From NCBI GenBank assembly GCA_963793785.1, contig CAWCBH010000003.1:1922001-1986000 (forward strand): 64,000 nucleotides of DNA. The letters are read 5' to 3'. Positions 1-9,012 of this stretch are shown here, piece by piece. How positions within the stretch are numbered: the stretch's first letter is position 1; each line of letters opens with the position of its first letter. The notes beneath the pieces were generated by a model that saw only the letters and a list, made by a program, of their open reading frames with translations, did not search any database and was not told where the DNA came from. Source of the DNA: CAWCBH01 sp963793785. GTDB taxonomy: Bacteria; Actinomycetota; Thermoleophilia; Solirubrobacterales; 70-9. The translations under genes and the position numbers were made by a program.

Positions 1-101
1 ATTTCCACTCCGGCCTCGGCCTTGCCGCCTTCATCTGCTTCTGGGCGACCGTCGCTCTGGGCGGCTGCTGGGGGCTGCGCGCTCCCCTCAATCCGGAGTA
101 G
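1..101 (+). CDS. C-terminal end of a membrane protein (5' truncated by window edge)
   Basis: An open frame enters from the window edge and ends at TAG 99-101. The 32 visible residues form one hydrophobic helix rich in Gly, Ala, Phe and Trp, followed by a short polar tail. This looks like the last transmembrane segment of an integral membrane protein, such as a transporter. The family cannot be told from this fragment. It overlaps the convergent SnoaL-like gene by 14 bases. Confidence 0.5.
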   Translation, partial: FHSGLGLAAFICFWATVALGGCWGLRAPLNPE

Positions 102-498
102 CCCCCAGCGCCTGTAGCGCCTGCTCGGTGTCGTAAAAGGCGTCGACCGCAGCGCCGAGACCGGCGCGCATCGTCCACAGGTGCGCGTAGTTGGCGCTGA
201 CCTCGACCCCGCTGCCGCTGCCAACCGCGGTCAGCGAGATCATCACCAGCTCGCGATCGCCCTGGCTGACTACCGACTTCACCTGCTGGTGGAAGGTGTC
301 CCATTGCTCGAGGAAGCCGGTCAGGAACTCCTCGATCGCCGCCCGGCCCTCGAAGCGGTCAGAGCCCGGTAGCTCGGCGCTCTCGGTCCAGACCGCATCG
401 TGGTGCAGGGCCCGCATCGCCCCCTCGATATCGCCTCTGTTCAGCGCTCCGTAGGAGGCACGAATCGTCTCCGCCTGTTGTTCGGACACGGGTGACAT
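88..498 (-). CDS. SnoaL-like / NTF2-fold protein
   Basis: 136 residues, the usual length of the SnoaL/DUF4440-like alpha+beta barrel family. The N-terminal helix carries the family pattern (IRASYGALNRGDIEGAM, then DAVW), followed by 'GRAAIEEFLTGFL' and a beta-rich half. Members are small cyclases, isomerases or ligand-binding proteins, and no substrate can be assigned here. It is divergent from the phosphorylase gene with only 10 bases between the start codons, so the two share a promoter region. It is more diverged than the SnoaL paralogues at 36-40 kb. Confidence 0.8.
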   Translation of the reverse strand: MSPVSEQQAETIRASYGALNRGDIEGAMRALHHDAVWTESAELPGSDRFEGRAAIEEFLTGFLEQWDTFHQQVKSVVSQGDRELVMISLTAVGSGSGVEVSANYAHLWTMRAGLGAAVDAFYDTEQALQALGATPD

Positions 499-508
499 AG
501 TTACCGCG

Positions 509-1237
509 ATGGGCCGACTTGCGCTGGCCGGCGGCAGCAGCTTCCTCGGCAGCGGCGGAGCCCCTCCCTTCGAGGCCGACCTGGAGCGGATCGAGGTGCC
601 GACCGAGTACGGGTCCGTCGCGGTCCTCGAGTCGGGCGACTTCGTCTTCTTGCAGCGTCACGGGCTCGACGACTACCTGCCCCCGCAGCGGATCGACCAC
701 CGCGCCAACGTCGCGGCGCTGCTGGCGCTGGGTTGCGATCGCGTCCTGGCGATCTCCTCGGTCGGCTCCCTGCACTCAGAGCTCGGCGTCGGGACGATCG
801 TCTGCCCCGACGACTTCATCGCCCTTCACCTCGGCATATCCGCCTTCGGCGACGCGAGGGGCCACCGCGTGCCCGGCTTCGACGCCGCCTGGCGGGACAC
901 GCTGCTGGCGGCCTGGACCGAGCACGACCCGGGACCGCTGCGCGACGGCGGCGTCTACTGGCAGACGGTCGGGCCGCGCTTCGAGACCGCTGCCGAGGTG
1001 CGGCTGATCTCCGCCCACGCCTCCGTCGTCGGGATGACGATCGGCGCCGAGTGCATCGTCGCCGGCGAGCTGGGGCTTCCCTACGCCGCCTTCTGCGCAG
1101 TCGACAACCTCGCCAACGGGGTTGCCGCGAGCCCGCTCGCCGAAGCCGAGTTCGAGTCAGGGCGGGAACAGAATCGCAACCGCCTGCTGACCGTCCTCGA
1201 GGCGGTCCTCCCGGCCTTGATGGACGGCGAGCCGTGA
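509..1237 (+). CDS. MTAP/PNP-family nucleoside phosphorylase, probably 5'-methylthioinosine phosphorylase
   Basis: 242 residues of the trimeric purine nucleoside/methylthioadenosine phosphorylase family. Visible signatures are the early glycine-rich phosphate loop (LALAGGSSFLG), 'RHG' near residue 50, the 'ANVAALLALG' helix, 'GPRFETAAEVR' (residues 155-165) and 'VGMT' (174-177). The purine-site segment reads AVDNLANG with Asn200 where adenine-specific MTAPs carry Asp. By eye it resembles the VNPAAG segment of methylthioinosine phosphorylase, favouring 6-oxopurines. Its stop overlaps the GTG of an MTA-deaminase-like amidohydrolase (GTGA), which suggests MTA is deaminated and then cleaved to hypoxanthine and methylthioribose-1-phosphate. 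The exact nucleoside is inferred. Confidence 0.85.
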   Translation: MGRLALAGGSSFLGSGGAPPFEADLERIEVPTEYGSVAVLESGDFVFLQRHGLDDYLPPQRIDHRANVAALLALGCDRVLAISSVGSLHSELGVGTIVCPDDFIALHLGISAFGDARGHRVPGFDAAWRDTLLAAWTEHDPGPLRDGGVYWQTVGPRFETAAEVRLISAHASVVGMTIGAECIVAGELGLPYAAFCAVDNLANGVAASPLAEAEFESGREQNRNRLLTVLEAVLPALMDGEP

Positions 1238-2493
1238 GCCCGGCCGCGGTGCCGCTGACCGTCCTCGGCGCGCACATCGACGGCACGCCGGCCGGGGTTC
1301 GCTGCGCGAACGGAATCATCGCGGCGATCGGACCCGACGTCTCGCCGCAGCCGGGCGACGAGGTGATCGAAGCCGCCGGCGCACCGCTGGTGCCGGCACT
1401 GGTCAACGGCCACACCCACGCGGCGATGACGCTGTTTCGGGGCAGCGGCGGTGACCTGCCGCTGATGCGCTGGCTGCGGGAGAGGGTCTGGCCGGTGGAG
1501 GCGCGGCTGCAGGCCGACGACGTCTACTGGGGCACCCGCCTCGCCTGCCTGGAAATGATCAGGACCGGGACCGCCCGCTTCTGGGACATGTATTGGCACC
1601 CTGAGGCGACCGCCCGGGCGGTGACGGACGCCGGCCTGCGGGCGACGATCGGAGCGCCGTTGATCGACGCCGATCGCGAACCGGCGGCGGTGCGAGAAGC
1701 GGTGCTGGCCGGCCTCGAACCCCTCGAGCGCGCAGGGCCGAATGTCCGGCCTTCGTTCGCCCCCCACGCGATCTACACCGTGTCCGAGGGGTCGCTTCGG
1801 TGGATCGCCGAGCAGAGCGCCGAGCGCTCCTGGCCGGTGCAGATACATCTCTCCGAGACCGAGCAGGAGGTGACCGACTGCCTGCGCGAGCACGGCTTGC
1901 GCCCCGCCGCCTACCTCGACCGCGCCGGTCTGCTCGGCGAGCGAACCGTGATCGCCCACGGCGTCTGGCTCGACGACGCCGAGCTGGAGCTGATCGCGGA
2001 CCGCGGAGCGACCGTCGTCACCAACCCGGTCGCCAACATGAAGCTGGGCGTCGGCGGAGTCTTCCCCTACCCCGCGGCCCGCGAAGCCGGCGTCTCGGTC
2101 GGCCTCGGCACCGACGGGGCCGGGTCCAACGACTCGCTCGACCTGCTCGCAGACCTGAAGGTCTTCGCGCTGGCGCAGAAGCATGCCGCCGCCGACGCGG
2201 CTGCCGTGTCTGCGCGTGAGGCATGGGAGGTCGCGCTCGGCGCCCGCTCGCCGCTGCTCGGCGGGGCTCCGCAGCTCGAGCCCGGCGCCGGCGCCGACTT
2301 CCTGCTCCTGCAGCGCAACACCCCCGAGCTGGGCTTCGGCGAGCTGGAGGAGAACCTCGTCTACGCGGCGTCGGGAGCCGTCGTCGACACCACAGTCGTC
2401 GCCGGCAGCGTCCTGATGCGGAAAGGCGAGATCGAGGGCGCCGAGGAGATCGTGGCGAGGGCGCGCGAGCGGGCCCGGCTACTGGGGCTCTAG
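1234..2493 (+). CDS. mtaD: Amidohydrolase, MTA/SAH deaminase-like
   Basis: 419 residues from a GTG that overlaps the preceding stop by 4 bases (GTGA); longer upstream readings run inside the phosphorylase gene. Metal-dependent amidohydrolase fold: HxH at residues 60-62 (NGHTHAAM), a later His in 'IHLSETEQE', another in 'IAHGVWL', and the catalytic Asp in 'GTDGAGSND'. This pattern fits S-adenosylhomocysteine/5'-methylthioadenosine deaminases (TrzN/ATZ family), which convert the adenine base to hypoxanthine. The translationally coupled phosphorylase is the logical next enzyme. Other members act on guanine or triazines, but the neighbourhood favours MTA or SAH. Confidence 0.85.
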   Translation: MSPAAVPLTVLGAHIDGTPAGVRCANGIIAAIGPDVSPQPGDEVIEAAGAPLVPALVNGHTHAAMTLFRGSGGDLPLMRWLRERVWPVEARLQADDVYWGTRLACLEMIRTGTARFWDMYWHPEATARAVTDAGLRATIGAPLIDADREPAAVREAVLAGLEPLERAGPNVRPSFAPHAIYTVSEGSLRWIAEQSAERSWPVQIHLSETEQEVTDCLREHGLRPAAYLDRAGLLGERTVIAHGVWLDDAELELIADRGATVVTNPVANMKLGVGGVFPYPAAREAGVSVGLGTDGAGSNDSLDLLADLKVFALAQKHAAADAAAVSAREAWEVALGARSPLLGGAPQLEPGAGADFLLLQRNTPELGFGELEENLVYAASGAVVDTTVVAGSVLMRKGEIEGAEEIVARARERARLLGL

Positions 2494-4848
2494 CGCCGGC
2501 GCGGCACGCCGAGGCAGTTGGGGCGGCGGCGGTCGGGCGGGAACGGCAGATCGGCGATCACCGCCGTCTCCAGGTAGTCGTTCTCGAGCCGGTCGCCGGA
2601 GCCGGCATTGAGGCGCTGGGAGGTCTGGCGCAGCGCCGGCCGCGGTCCGTCGCTGCGAACCCACGGGACCAGAGCGAGGAACTGGCGCTTCGGACCTGCG
2701 TAGCGGCGAAACGGCGGCTGGTCCTCGGGAAGGGCGCGGCGGTTGCCGACGTAGGTGCAGCGCCTCGGGCCACGCAGGCCGCGCTGGGTGATCGCCGTCT
2801 GGCCGTCGAAGGCGAGGTCGGCGAGGTTCCCGACCATGTGCGGGGTGACGTTGTAGGTGAAGCCCACCGTGGGGTCGGCGACGGCGCGCCAGGTCGAGCC
2901 CATCCACTCCAGCGGCTGCCAGGCACCCTGGCCTCCCTGCGCGGCCCAGGGTCCGGGGTTCGCCTCGTCCTGCATCACGAGGTTGGTGCCGAGCCGGTCC
3001 AGGCAGGGCATGTAGTAGTTGGCGATGTCCGAGCAGGGATCGAGCGGCGGCGGGCGCATGCCGAGCTCGTAGCCGTACTTGAAAGCCGGCAGGCTGGTGG
3101 CGAAGGAGATTCGGGCCTTGGTCCGGGGCAGCCGGTAGGGCCGCACGTTGGCGATCCCGTCGGCCCCGGAGCCGGCGCCCGGGGTCAGCTGCAACGCCTC
3201 CTCGATCGGTGTCAGCGGAAGCTTCTTGTTCTGGGCGACGACGTTTCGCAGCGGCAGCGGTCCCTCGCGGCGAACGAACCGCGGTCCCCACATGAAGACC
3301 TCGTTGTAGACCTCCGGTGAGGTGGCGACGAAGACGCTGCTCGGCCGCGGCAGATCGGGATCGCGGAAGAGGTCGATCTCGGCCGGGTCGCGTGACTCGC
3401 GAAACGCGGCCTGGTTGTTGGAGCCGAGGATGTAGACGTGGTAGCGCCGGGCCATGTCGGAGAAGACCTGCATCCAGCCGCGGGCGAGGGTGTCGGTCGC
3501 GGCCAGGAACGGCAGCGCCAGCGGCGGGGTGCCCGGAAAGCGGGCCTGGTAGGCGCTCCCCTGCTGACCGTAGGCGCTTCCGATCGCCAGCAGGGCACCG
3601 ACCGCACCGCACGGTGCCGGAGCGCCCTCGCAACCCGGCGCACCGCTCGGGCGGCCGAAGATCGCCCTCGCCTCGGCGCCGCGGGAGCCGGTCGCCAGGG
3701 TCATCAGCCCGACGTCCTCGTTGAAGGCGATGACGTTCGGCCTCCCCGCCGCCAGCCGGGGCAGGACCCAGCGGCGGATCATGCACTCGATCTTGGCCCG
3801 GAACGTGCGGTAGGTCTCGGCGTGGCGCAGCTCCTGCTTGAACTGCATCGCGAAGACGCGCGGGGCGCGGGGCGCGGGGTCGAGGGCGCGAATCGGTGCC
3901 CGGGTGCGGTCCGCGAAGGTGCGGGCGCAGGTCCGCCGCGACGGTGGAGGCGGGATCCGCGGCGGCGGTCCGGCGGCGGCCGCGAACACACGGCGGGCGC
4001 GGCGGGGATCGTTGCTGATCAGGGCGTCGACGCCGAGCCCGAAGGCGCTCCGCATCGCGGCCCGGTCGTCGACCGTGTAGGGAGCCACCCGCAAGCCCGA
4101 GTGAGTGGGCGCGGGAGACGTAGGCGCCCGAGACCGGCCACTGGGGCGAGACCCAGTCGTATCCGTTTGCCTTCGCCGCGTCGGGGCCCTGCTCGTTGAG
4201 GGCTCCGAGCGTGAGCAGCGACGTCTCGATCCCCGGAATCTGATCCTTGGCGACGTCCAGGTTCGGCGGCCAGAAGCTCTGCACGATCAGCCGCGAGGGC
4301 GGCACCCCCGATCGGGCGATCGTGTCGGCGACCCTGTTCGCGAATCCCGAGCCGGAGTCGAAGTCCGGGTCGGTGGGCTGGTTCTTGATCTCGATATTGG
4401 CCGCCGCCCCACTGCGCCGGATCAGGCGCAGAACTCCAGCCAGGGTCGGGATCGGTGCCCGGCGGCGGTCGCCCCGTCGCAGCTGCCGTGCCTTCTCCTC
4501 GATGCCGAGGACGTCGACCTTGCAGCGGCGCAGCTCGCCCAGCGTGCGCTCGGCGACCCCGCCCGAGCAGGGGGTGACTCGCTCAAGGGTGGCGTCATGA
4601 AAGACGACCGGCACCAGGTCCTCGGTCAGCTTGACGTCGAGCTCGAGCACGAAGCCGCGCCGAATGGCCTCGCGGAAGGCCGGCATCGTGTTCTCGGGGA
4701 AAGCCGGCTTGCCGAATGAGAGCGGGCCGCCGCGGTGCGCATGTATGTAGGGGCTGGCGGCGGCGGGAGTTGCCGCGATCGCCATGCCCGCAACCGCCCC
4801 AGCCGCAAGCCAGGCGAACAGAAGCTGGGTAAGGCGGCGGCAACTCAT
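2490..4848 (-). CDS. Secreted glycerophosphodiester phosphodiesterase fused to nitrilase-like domain (frameshifted)
   Basis: Starts at ATG 4848 with a signal peptide (basic start, LLFAWLAAGAVAGMAIAA, then AAAS). The GDPD domain follows, with AHRGG, 'ENTMPAF', 'ELDVKLTED' and 'FHDATLERVT'. About 250 codons in, the frame breaks near 4095: one extra base separates '...SRAHSLGL' from 'RVAPYTVDD...GVDALISNDP', which is the normal GDPD end. The second frame continues to a stop at 2490 as a carbon-nitrogen-hydrolase-like domain, with Glu in 'VIAFNEDVGL', Lys in 'VAQNKKLPLT' and 'DEANPGPW'. The expected nucleophile Cys context is not clear; 'ISFATSLP' sits where I expect it. The span is 3n+1 bases, as one inserted base predicts. 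GDPDs hydrolyse lipid head-group glycerophosphodiesters outside the cell; the role of the second domain is unknown. Confidence 0.75.
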
Positions 4849-4889
4849 TCGTGGGGCGATCTTCCCACGAAGATGGAAGCAGCGAGATG

Positions 4890-4936
4890 AACTGTGTCCC
4901 CAAACCGTCCCATGGGGACGCTTTCGGGACACAGTT
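4890..4936. repeat. Dispersed palindromic repeat, copy 1
   Basis: An 11-base inverted repeat (AACTGTGTCCC / GGGACACAGTT) encloses an inner one (CGTCCC / GGGACG). The same element, in reverse orientation, lies at 12390-12436. Both sit between genes next to secreted hydrolase genes. The design resembles REP/BIME-type extragenic palindromes. The rest of the gap up to 5013 shows no gene. Confidence 0.7.
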
Positions 4937-5013
4937 GGGTTGGCGACCCGATAAAAGGCCGCTGGCGTCTGGCAAGCGCCCTTCCTACAAGCGGCTGTTC
5001 GTACTTCCAGCCC

Positions 5014-6228
5014 CTACAGGTAGCCGAGCGGGTCCTGTGCGACGCCGTTGACCCGCACCTCGAAGTGCAGGTGGGGGCCGGTGCTGGAGCCGGTGTTGCC
5101 CGAGTAGCCGATCGTCTGGCCCTGGGCGACGCTCTGACCGGAGGAGACGGCGTAGCCGGACTGGTGCGCGTAGCAGGTCGAGAGCCCGCCGCCGTGATCG
5201 ATGCAGGTGTAGTTGCCGTAGCCGCCGCTGTAGGCGGCGAGGATCACGGTCCCCGAGGCCGCAGCCCGGATCGGCGTGCCCTCGGGCACCGAGATGTCGA
5301 TCCCCTCGTGCATCCGTCCCCAGCGGTAGCCGAAGCCGGAGGTGACGATGCCGTCCACGGGCCAGATCAGGCCCGACGCGCTGGGCGCCGGGACCGGCCC
5401 CGCCTCCAGCGGCGCGGCGGCACTGGTCTCGGCGGCGATCTGGGCCTGGATCTCCGCCTGGAGGTCGGCCTCGATCCCGTGCAGGTGGTCGACGTGAGCG
5501 TCGATGCTGTCGACAACGGCCTGGCGGTCGGCGCGGGTCGAGACCAGCGCTGCCTGCCGCGACTCGACCGCGCCGCGGGCGACGGCCAGCTTCGCCCGCT
5601 CGGCCGCAATCGCGTCGCGGGCGGCCTCGATCCTCAGCTTCGCGGCCCGCAGCCGCTTCACCGTCAGCCGGGCCTGATCGCGCAGCTCGCGGACCCTGTT
5701 GACGGTCTTCTCGTCGGCGTCCTGGATCTGGCTCAGGTACTCGGTCCTCTCGACCAGGTCGTCGAAACCGTCCGCCGAGAGCACCACCTCGACCAGGTCG
5801 GGGCTGCCGGTCTCATACATCGCGACGAGCATCTCGCGCAGCTGCACCAGCGCCCGCTTCAGCCGCGCCCGGACGACCTCCAGGTAGTCGCGCGCCTGGC
5901 CCAGCTCGGCGACCGCGGCGTCGAGCTCGGCCTGCTTGGCCGCCAGCTCCGCGGCGACCGCGGACTCGCGCCGCCGCAGCACCGCCACCTCGCCCTCCAG
6001 CCGCGAAATGCGGTCGTCGAGGGCGGCGATCGTCGTCGTCAGCGGGCCCTTGCGGCTCTCGGCCTCTTCGACCTTGGCGCGGGTGTCGTCGAGCCGCTCC
6101 TGAAGGCTGGCGCCGCTGGCGTCGTGGGTCAGGACCAGCACGCAGGCAAGCGTGCAGGCAAAGGCGCCCAGCGCAATCGCCGCAGGCGTGAGCAGACGCC
6201 AAAAATCGCCCCGTTCCAGGGAAGACAC
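5014..6228 (-). CDS. Murein hydrolase activator / M23 peptidase with coiled coil (EnvC/NlpD-like)
   Basis: About 404 residues from GTG 6228; a TTG at 6285 would add 19. Order: one N-terminal membrane anchor (LLTPAAIALGAFACTLACVL), a long heptad-rich coiled coil (about residues 35-250, rich in Glu, Ala, Arg, Leu), then an M23 LytM domain. The Zn-site motifs are intact: 'HEGIDIS', 'YAHQSGY' and 'GPHLHFEV'. Intact sites imply an active glycyl-glycine-type endopeptidase acting on peptidoglycan outside the membrane. It is divergent from the osmoprotectant transporter operon; the 77-base gap must hold both promoters. Confidence 0.9.
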   Translation of the reverse strand: MSSLERGDFWRLLTPAAIALGAFACTLACVLVLTHDASGASLQERLDDTRAKVEEAESRKGPLTTTIAALDDRISRLEGEVAVLRRRESAVAAELAAKQAELDAAVAELGQARDYLEVVRARLKRALVQLREMLVAMYETGSPDLVEVVLSADGFDDLVERTEYLSQIQDADEKTVNRVRELRDQARLTVKRLRAAKLRIEAARDAIAAERAKLAVARGAVESRQAALVSTRADRQAVVDSIDAHVDHLHGIEADLQAEIQAQIAAETSAAAPLEAGPVPAPSASGLIWPVDGIVTSGFGYRWGRMHEGIDISVPEGTPIRAAASGTVILAAYSGGYGNYTCIDHGGGLSTCYAHQSGYAVSSGQSVAQGQTIGYSGNTGSSTGPHLHFEVRVNGVAQDPLGYL

Positions 6229-6305
6229 GCCATTCAGGGTCGCAGAAGGCCCAATCTGCCGCCGCCACACGCACGAGGGCTGCAACTTGCGTTGCCGGAG
6301 CAGGA

Positions 6306-7539
6306 ATGCGGGCCGAGGCTGCAGCGCGTATAGGATCGCCTCGCGTGCCAGAGGGAGTGGCTAACGAGCTGGGAGGGTCGGCCGCGGCGGCTTCGTCTGT
6401 GCGCTACGAGGGCGTGACCAAGCGCTATGCAGGCGCGGAGGCCCCCGCCGTCGAGGATCTCAGCCTCGAGGTCGCCGCCGGCGAGATCTGCGTGCTGGTC
6501 GGCCCATCCGGCTGCGGCAAGACGACCGCGATGCGGATGGCCAACCGCACCGTCGAGATCACCGAGGGGGAGATCCTGATCGGCGACGTCTCCGTGCGCG
6601 AGCGCGAGCCAGCCCAGCTGCGGCGCGAGATCGGCTACGTGATCCAGCAGATCGGGCTCTTCCCTCACCGCACGATCGCCCAGAACATCGCCACGGTTCC
6701 CGACCTGCTCGGCTGGGAGAAGGATCGCACCGCCGCGCGTGTCGAGGAGCTGCTGGCGCTGATCGGTCTCGATCCCGAGCTCGGCTCCCGCTACCCGGTC
6801 CAGCTCTCGGGAGGCCAACAGCAGCGGGTCGGGGTGGCGCGGGCGCTGGCCGCCGACCCGCTGGTGATGCTGATGGACGAGCCGTTCGGGGCGATCGACC
6901 CGATCAACCGCGAACGGCTCCAGAACGAGTTCCTCCGCCTTCAGGCCGAGATCCGCAAGACAGTTCTCTTCGTCACCCACGACATCGACGAGGCGATCAA
7001 GATGGGGGACCGGATCGCGATCATGCGCGAGGGCGGGCATCTGGCCCAGTACGCGACCCCGGCGGAGCTGCTGATGGCCCCCAGCGACGACTTCGTCGAG
7101 GACTTCGTCGGCGCCGACCGGGCGCTGAAGCGGCTGGCGCTGATGCGGGTGCGGGACATCAACCTCTGGCAGGCGCCGCTGGCCTACGTCGGCCAACCGA
7201 CCGCCGAGGTCCGTTCGAAGCTCAACGGGGCCGAGGTCCCCCACCCCCTGCTGGTCGACTCCGAGCGACGGCCGCTCGGCTGGCTCAGCGAGCGCGACCT
7301 GAGCAGCGAGATCGTCGGGGAGCGACCCGACAGCGCGCCCGGATCCGGTCCTCGACCTCGACGACGTGATGCGGGACGCCCTCGCCGACCTGCTCCAGGG
7401 AGAGGCCCAGTACGCGCCGGTGACCGACGAGAGCGGGCGCATCGCCGGCGTGCTCTCGGTCGAGATCATCTCCGAGTTCCTCTCCTCGCCGCGGGCGAAG
7501 ACCGATGAGCTGGCCGCGACCGAGCGACCCCATGATTGA
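6306..7539 (+). CDS. opuCA: Osmoprotectant (glycine betaine/choline) ABC transporter ATP-binding protein with CBS domains (frameshifted)
   Basis: Walker A 'GPSGCGKTT', Q-loop 'VIQQIGLFP', signature 'LSGGQQQRVGVARAL', Walker B 'VMLMDEPFGAIDP' and 'THDIDEA' mark a quaternary-amine-type ATPase. The C-terminal CBS region breaks near 7340. One extra base moves the reading from 'VGERPDSAP' to 'DPVLDLDDVMRDALADLLQ...VLSVEIISEFL', which ends at TGA 7537-7539. The span is 3n+1 bases. CBS modules in this family sense ionic strength. Start uncertain: ATG 6306 is used, with GTG 6345 and 6357 also in frame. First gene of a four-gene operon; it overlaps the next start by 8 bases. Confidence 0.85.
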
Positions 7540-8242
7540 GTCGCCGTCCCTCGCCCAGGTCGAGCTGCGCGACCGCAGCGGCGAGCCCAGCTGCGAGCAG
7601 GCCAACGAGCTCTTCTGCCCGGGCTGGGCGGTGGAGAACTTCGACCGCTACGTCGACCCGACCCTCGAGCACCTGGCCCTGGTCGGAGCCTCGATCGTGG
7701 CCGGCTTTGCGATTGCCTTCGCCCTCGCCCTGCTGGCGCACCGGATCCGCTGGCTCTCGACACCGCTGCTTGCCGTGACCGGCGTCCTCTACACGGTTCC
7801 CAGCATCGCCTTCTTCTTTTTGCTGTTGCCGATCACCGGGCTCGGCCGCACGACCGCGATCATCGCCCTGACCGCGTTCACGCTGCAGATCCTCTACCGC
7901 AACATCGTCACGGGCCTCAACAACGTCCCCGCCGACGTCAAGGACGCCGGCCGGGGAATGGGCCTGACCCGCGGCAGCTGCTCTGGCGGGCCGAGCTGCC
8001 GCTGGCGACTCCGGAGATCTTCGCCGGCCTGCGGGTGGCCACCGTCAGCACCGTGGCACTGGCGACGCTGGCGGTGTTCGCGAACGGCGGCGGCCTCGGG
8101 GTGCCGATCTACGAGCAGATCGACTTCAAGACCAACATCATCATCGCCGGCGGCCTCTGCATGCTTATGGCGCTGGCCTTCGACGTCCTGCTGCTGACCG
8201 ACCCAGCGAGCGGTGACCCCTTGGCTGCGGGTGGCGCGGTGA
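7532..8242 (+). CDS. opuCB: Osmoprotectant ABC transporter permease 1 (two compensating frameshifts)
   Basis: ATG 7532 begins a periplasmic lead-in and then BPD-type membrane helices (LALVGASIVAGFAIAFALAL, VLYTVPSIAFFFLLLPITGLG). The EAA-like loop '(D)VKDAGRGMGLTR' is followed by a one-base loss near 7972. The frame resumes as 'QLLWRAELPLATPEIFAGLR' and 'ATLAVFANGGGLGVPI'. A second break, one extra base near 8203, gives the family-typical end 'QRAVTPWLRVAR' with stop 8240-8242, just before the next ATG. Net length is a multiple of three. It forms the channel with the second permease. Confidence 0.8.
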
Positions 8243-8243
8243 G

Positions 8244-8973
8244 ATGCCCGTGACCCTCGACCCGCAGATCCCGCTCGCCGCCCTGGGGCTGTTCGGCGAC
8301 GCGATCGACTTCATCTTCAACCAGCAGGAATCCCAGGGGGGCAGGGTGATGGTCGGTGGGCCGGAGCAGGTCCTCGAGCTGGCCTGGGAGCAGCTCAAGG
8401 TGACGGCCTATCGCGCTGGCGCTGTCGCTGGCGATCGCGCTCCCGGCCGGGGTGCTGCTCGGCCACTACGGCAAGGGCGAGGGGCTGGCGATCTCGCTCG
8501 GCAACGCGGGCCGGGCGGTTCCCGAGCTGGCGCTGATCGCCTTCATGGCCGCCGTGATCGGGGTCGGGGTCCTGAACCTGACGATCGCCCTCGCGGTGCT
8601 CGGAATTCCGCCGATCCTCACCAACGCCTTCGTCGGCGTCCGCCAGGTCGACCGCGGCGCCGTCGACGCCGCCCGCGGCATGGGCCTGAGCGAACCTGAG
8701 CTGATCCGCAAGGTGGAGATGCCGCTGGCGGTGCCGACGATCATGGGCGGCGTCCGGACCGCGACGATCAACATCGTCGCCACGGCGACGATCGCGCCGC
8801 TGGCCGGGGTGCTGACGCTCGGCGACTTCATCCTCTCCCGCAACGTCTACGGCGACGAAGGGGTGCTGGCCGGGGCGATCTGCGTCGCCGTGCTGGCGCT
8901 GGCGCTGGAGCTGCTGCTGGCCGGCCTGCAGCGAGTGATGACGTCGCCTGGATTGCGGCTGCAAAGAGCTTGA
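8244..8973 (+). CDS. opuCD: Osmoprotectant ABC transporter permease 2 (frameshifted)
   Basis: ATG 8244 lies one base after the corrected stop of permease 1. The N-terminus ('...ELAWEQLKVTA') runs out of frame near 8412, where one extra base precedes 'IALALSLAIALPAGVLLGHY'. The rest is an intact BPD permease: 'VPELALIAFMAAVIGVG', the EAA loop 'VDAARGMGLSEPELIRKVEMPLA' (split here by the break-free frame) and C-terminal helices. The span is 3n+1 bases. Function: second inner-membrane subunit for betaine/choline-type solutes. Confidence 0.8.
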
Positions 8974-9012
8974 GATGTCCGGATTTGACCAACACGAACA
9001 AGGAGGAATGCT

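Noticed and set aside
733..2493. A 586-residue frame extending the amidohydrolase upstream into the phosphorylase gene
   Set aside because: The first ~167 codons are Arg-rich shadow sequence over a clear phosphorylase gene; the family start and GTGA overlap fix the start at 1234.
6234..7763. A 509-residue minus-strand frame over the ABC ATPase gene
   Set aside because: Arg/Ser-rich antisense reading without any domain; the plus strand has complete Walker and signature motifs.
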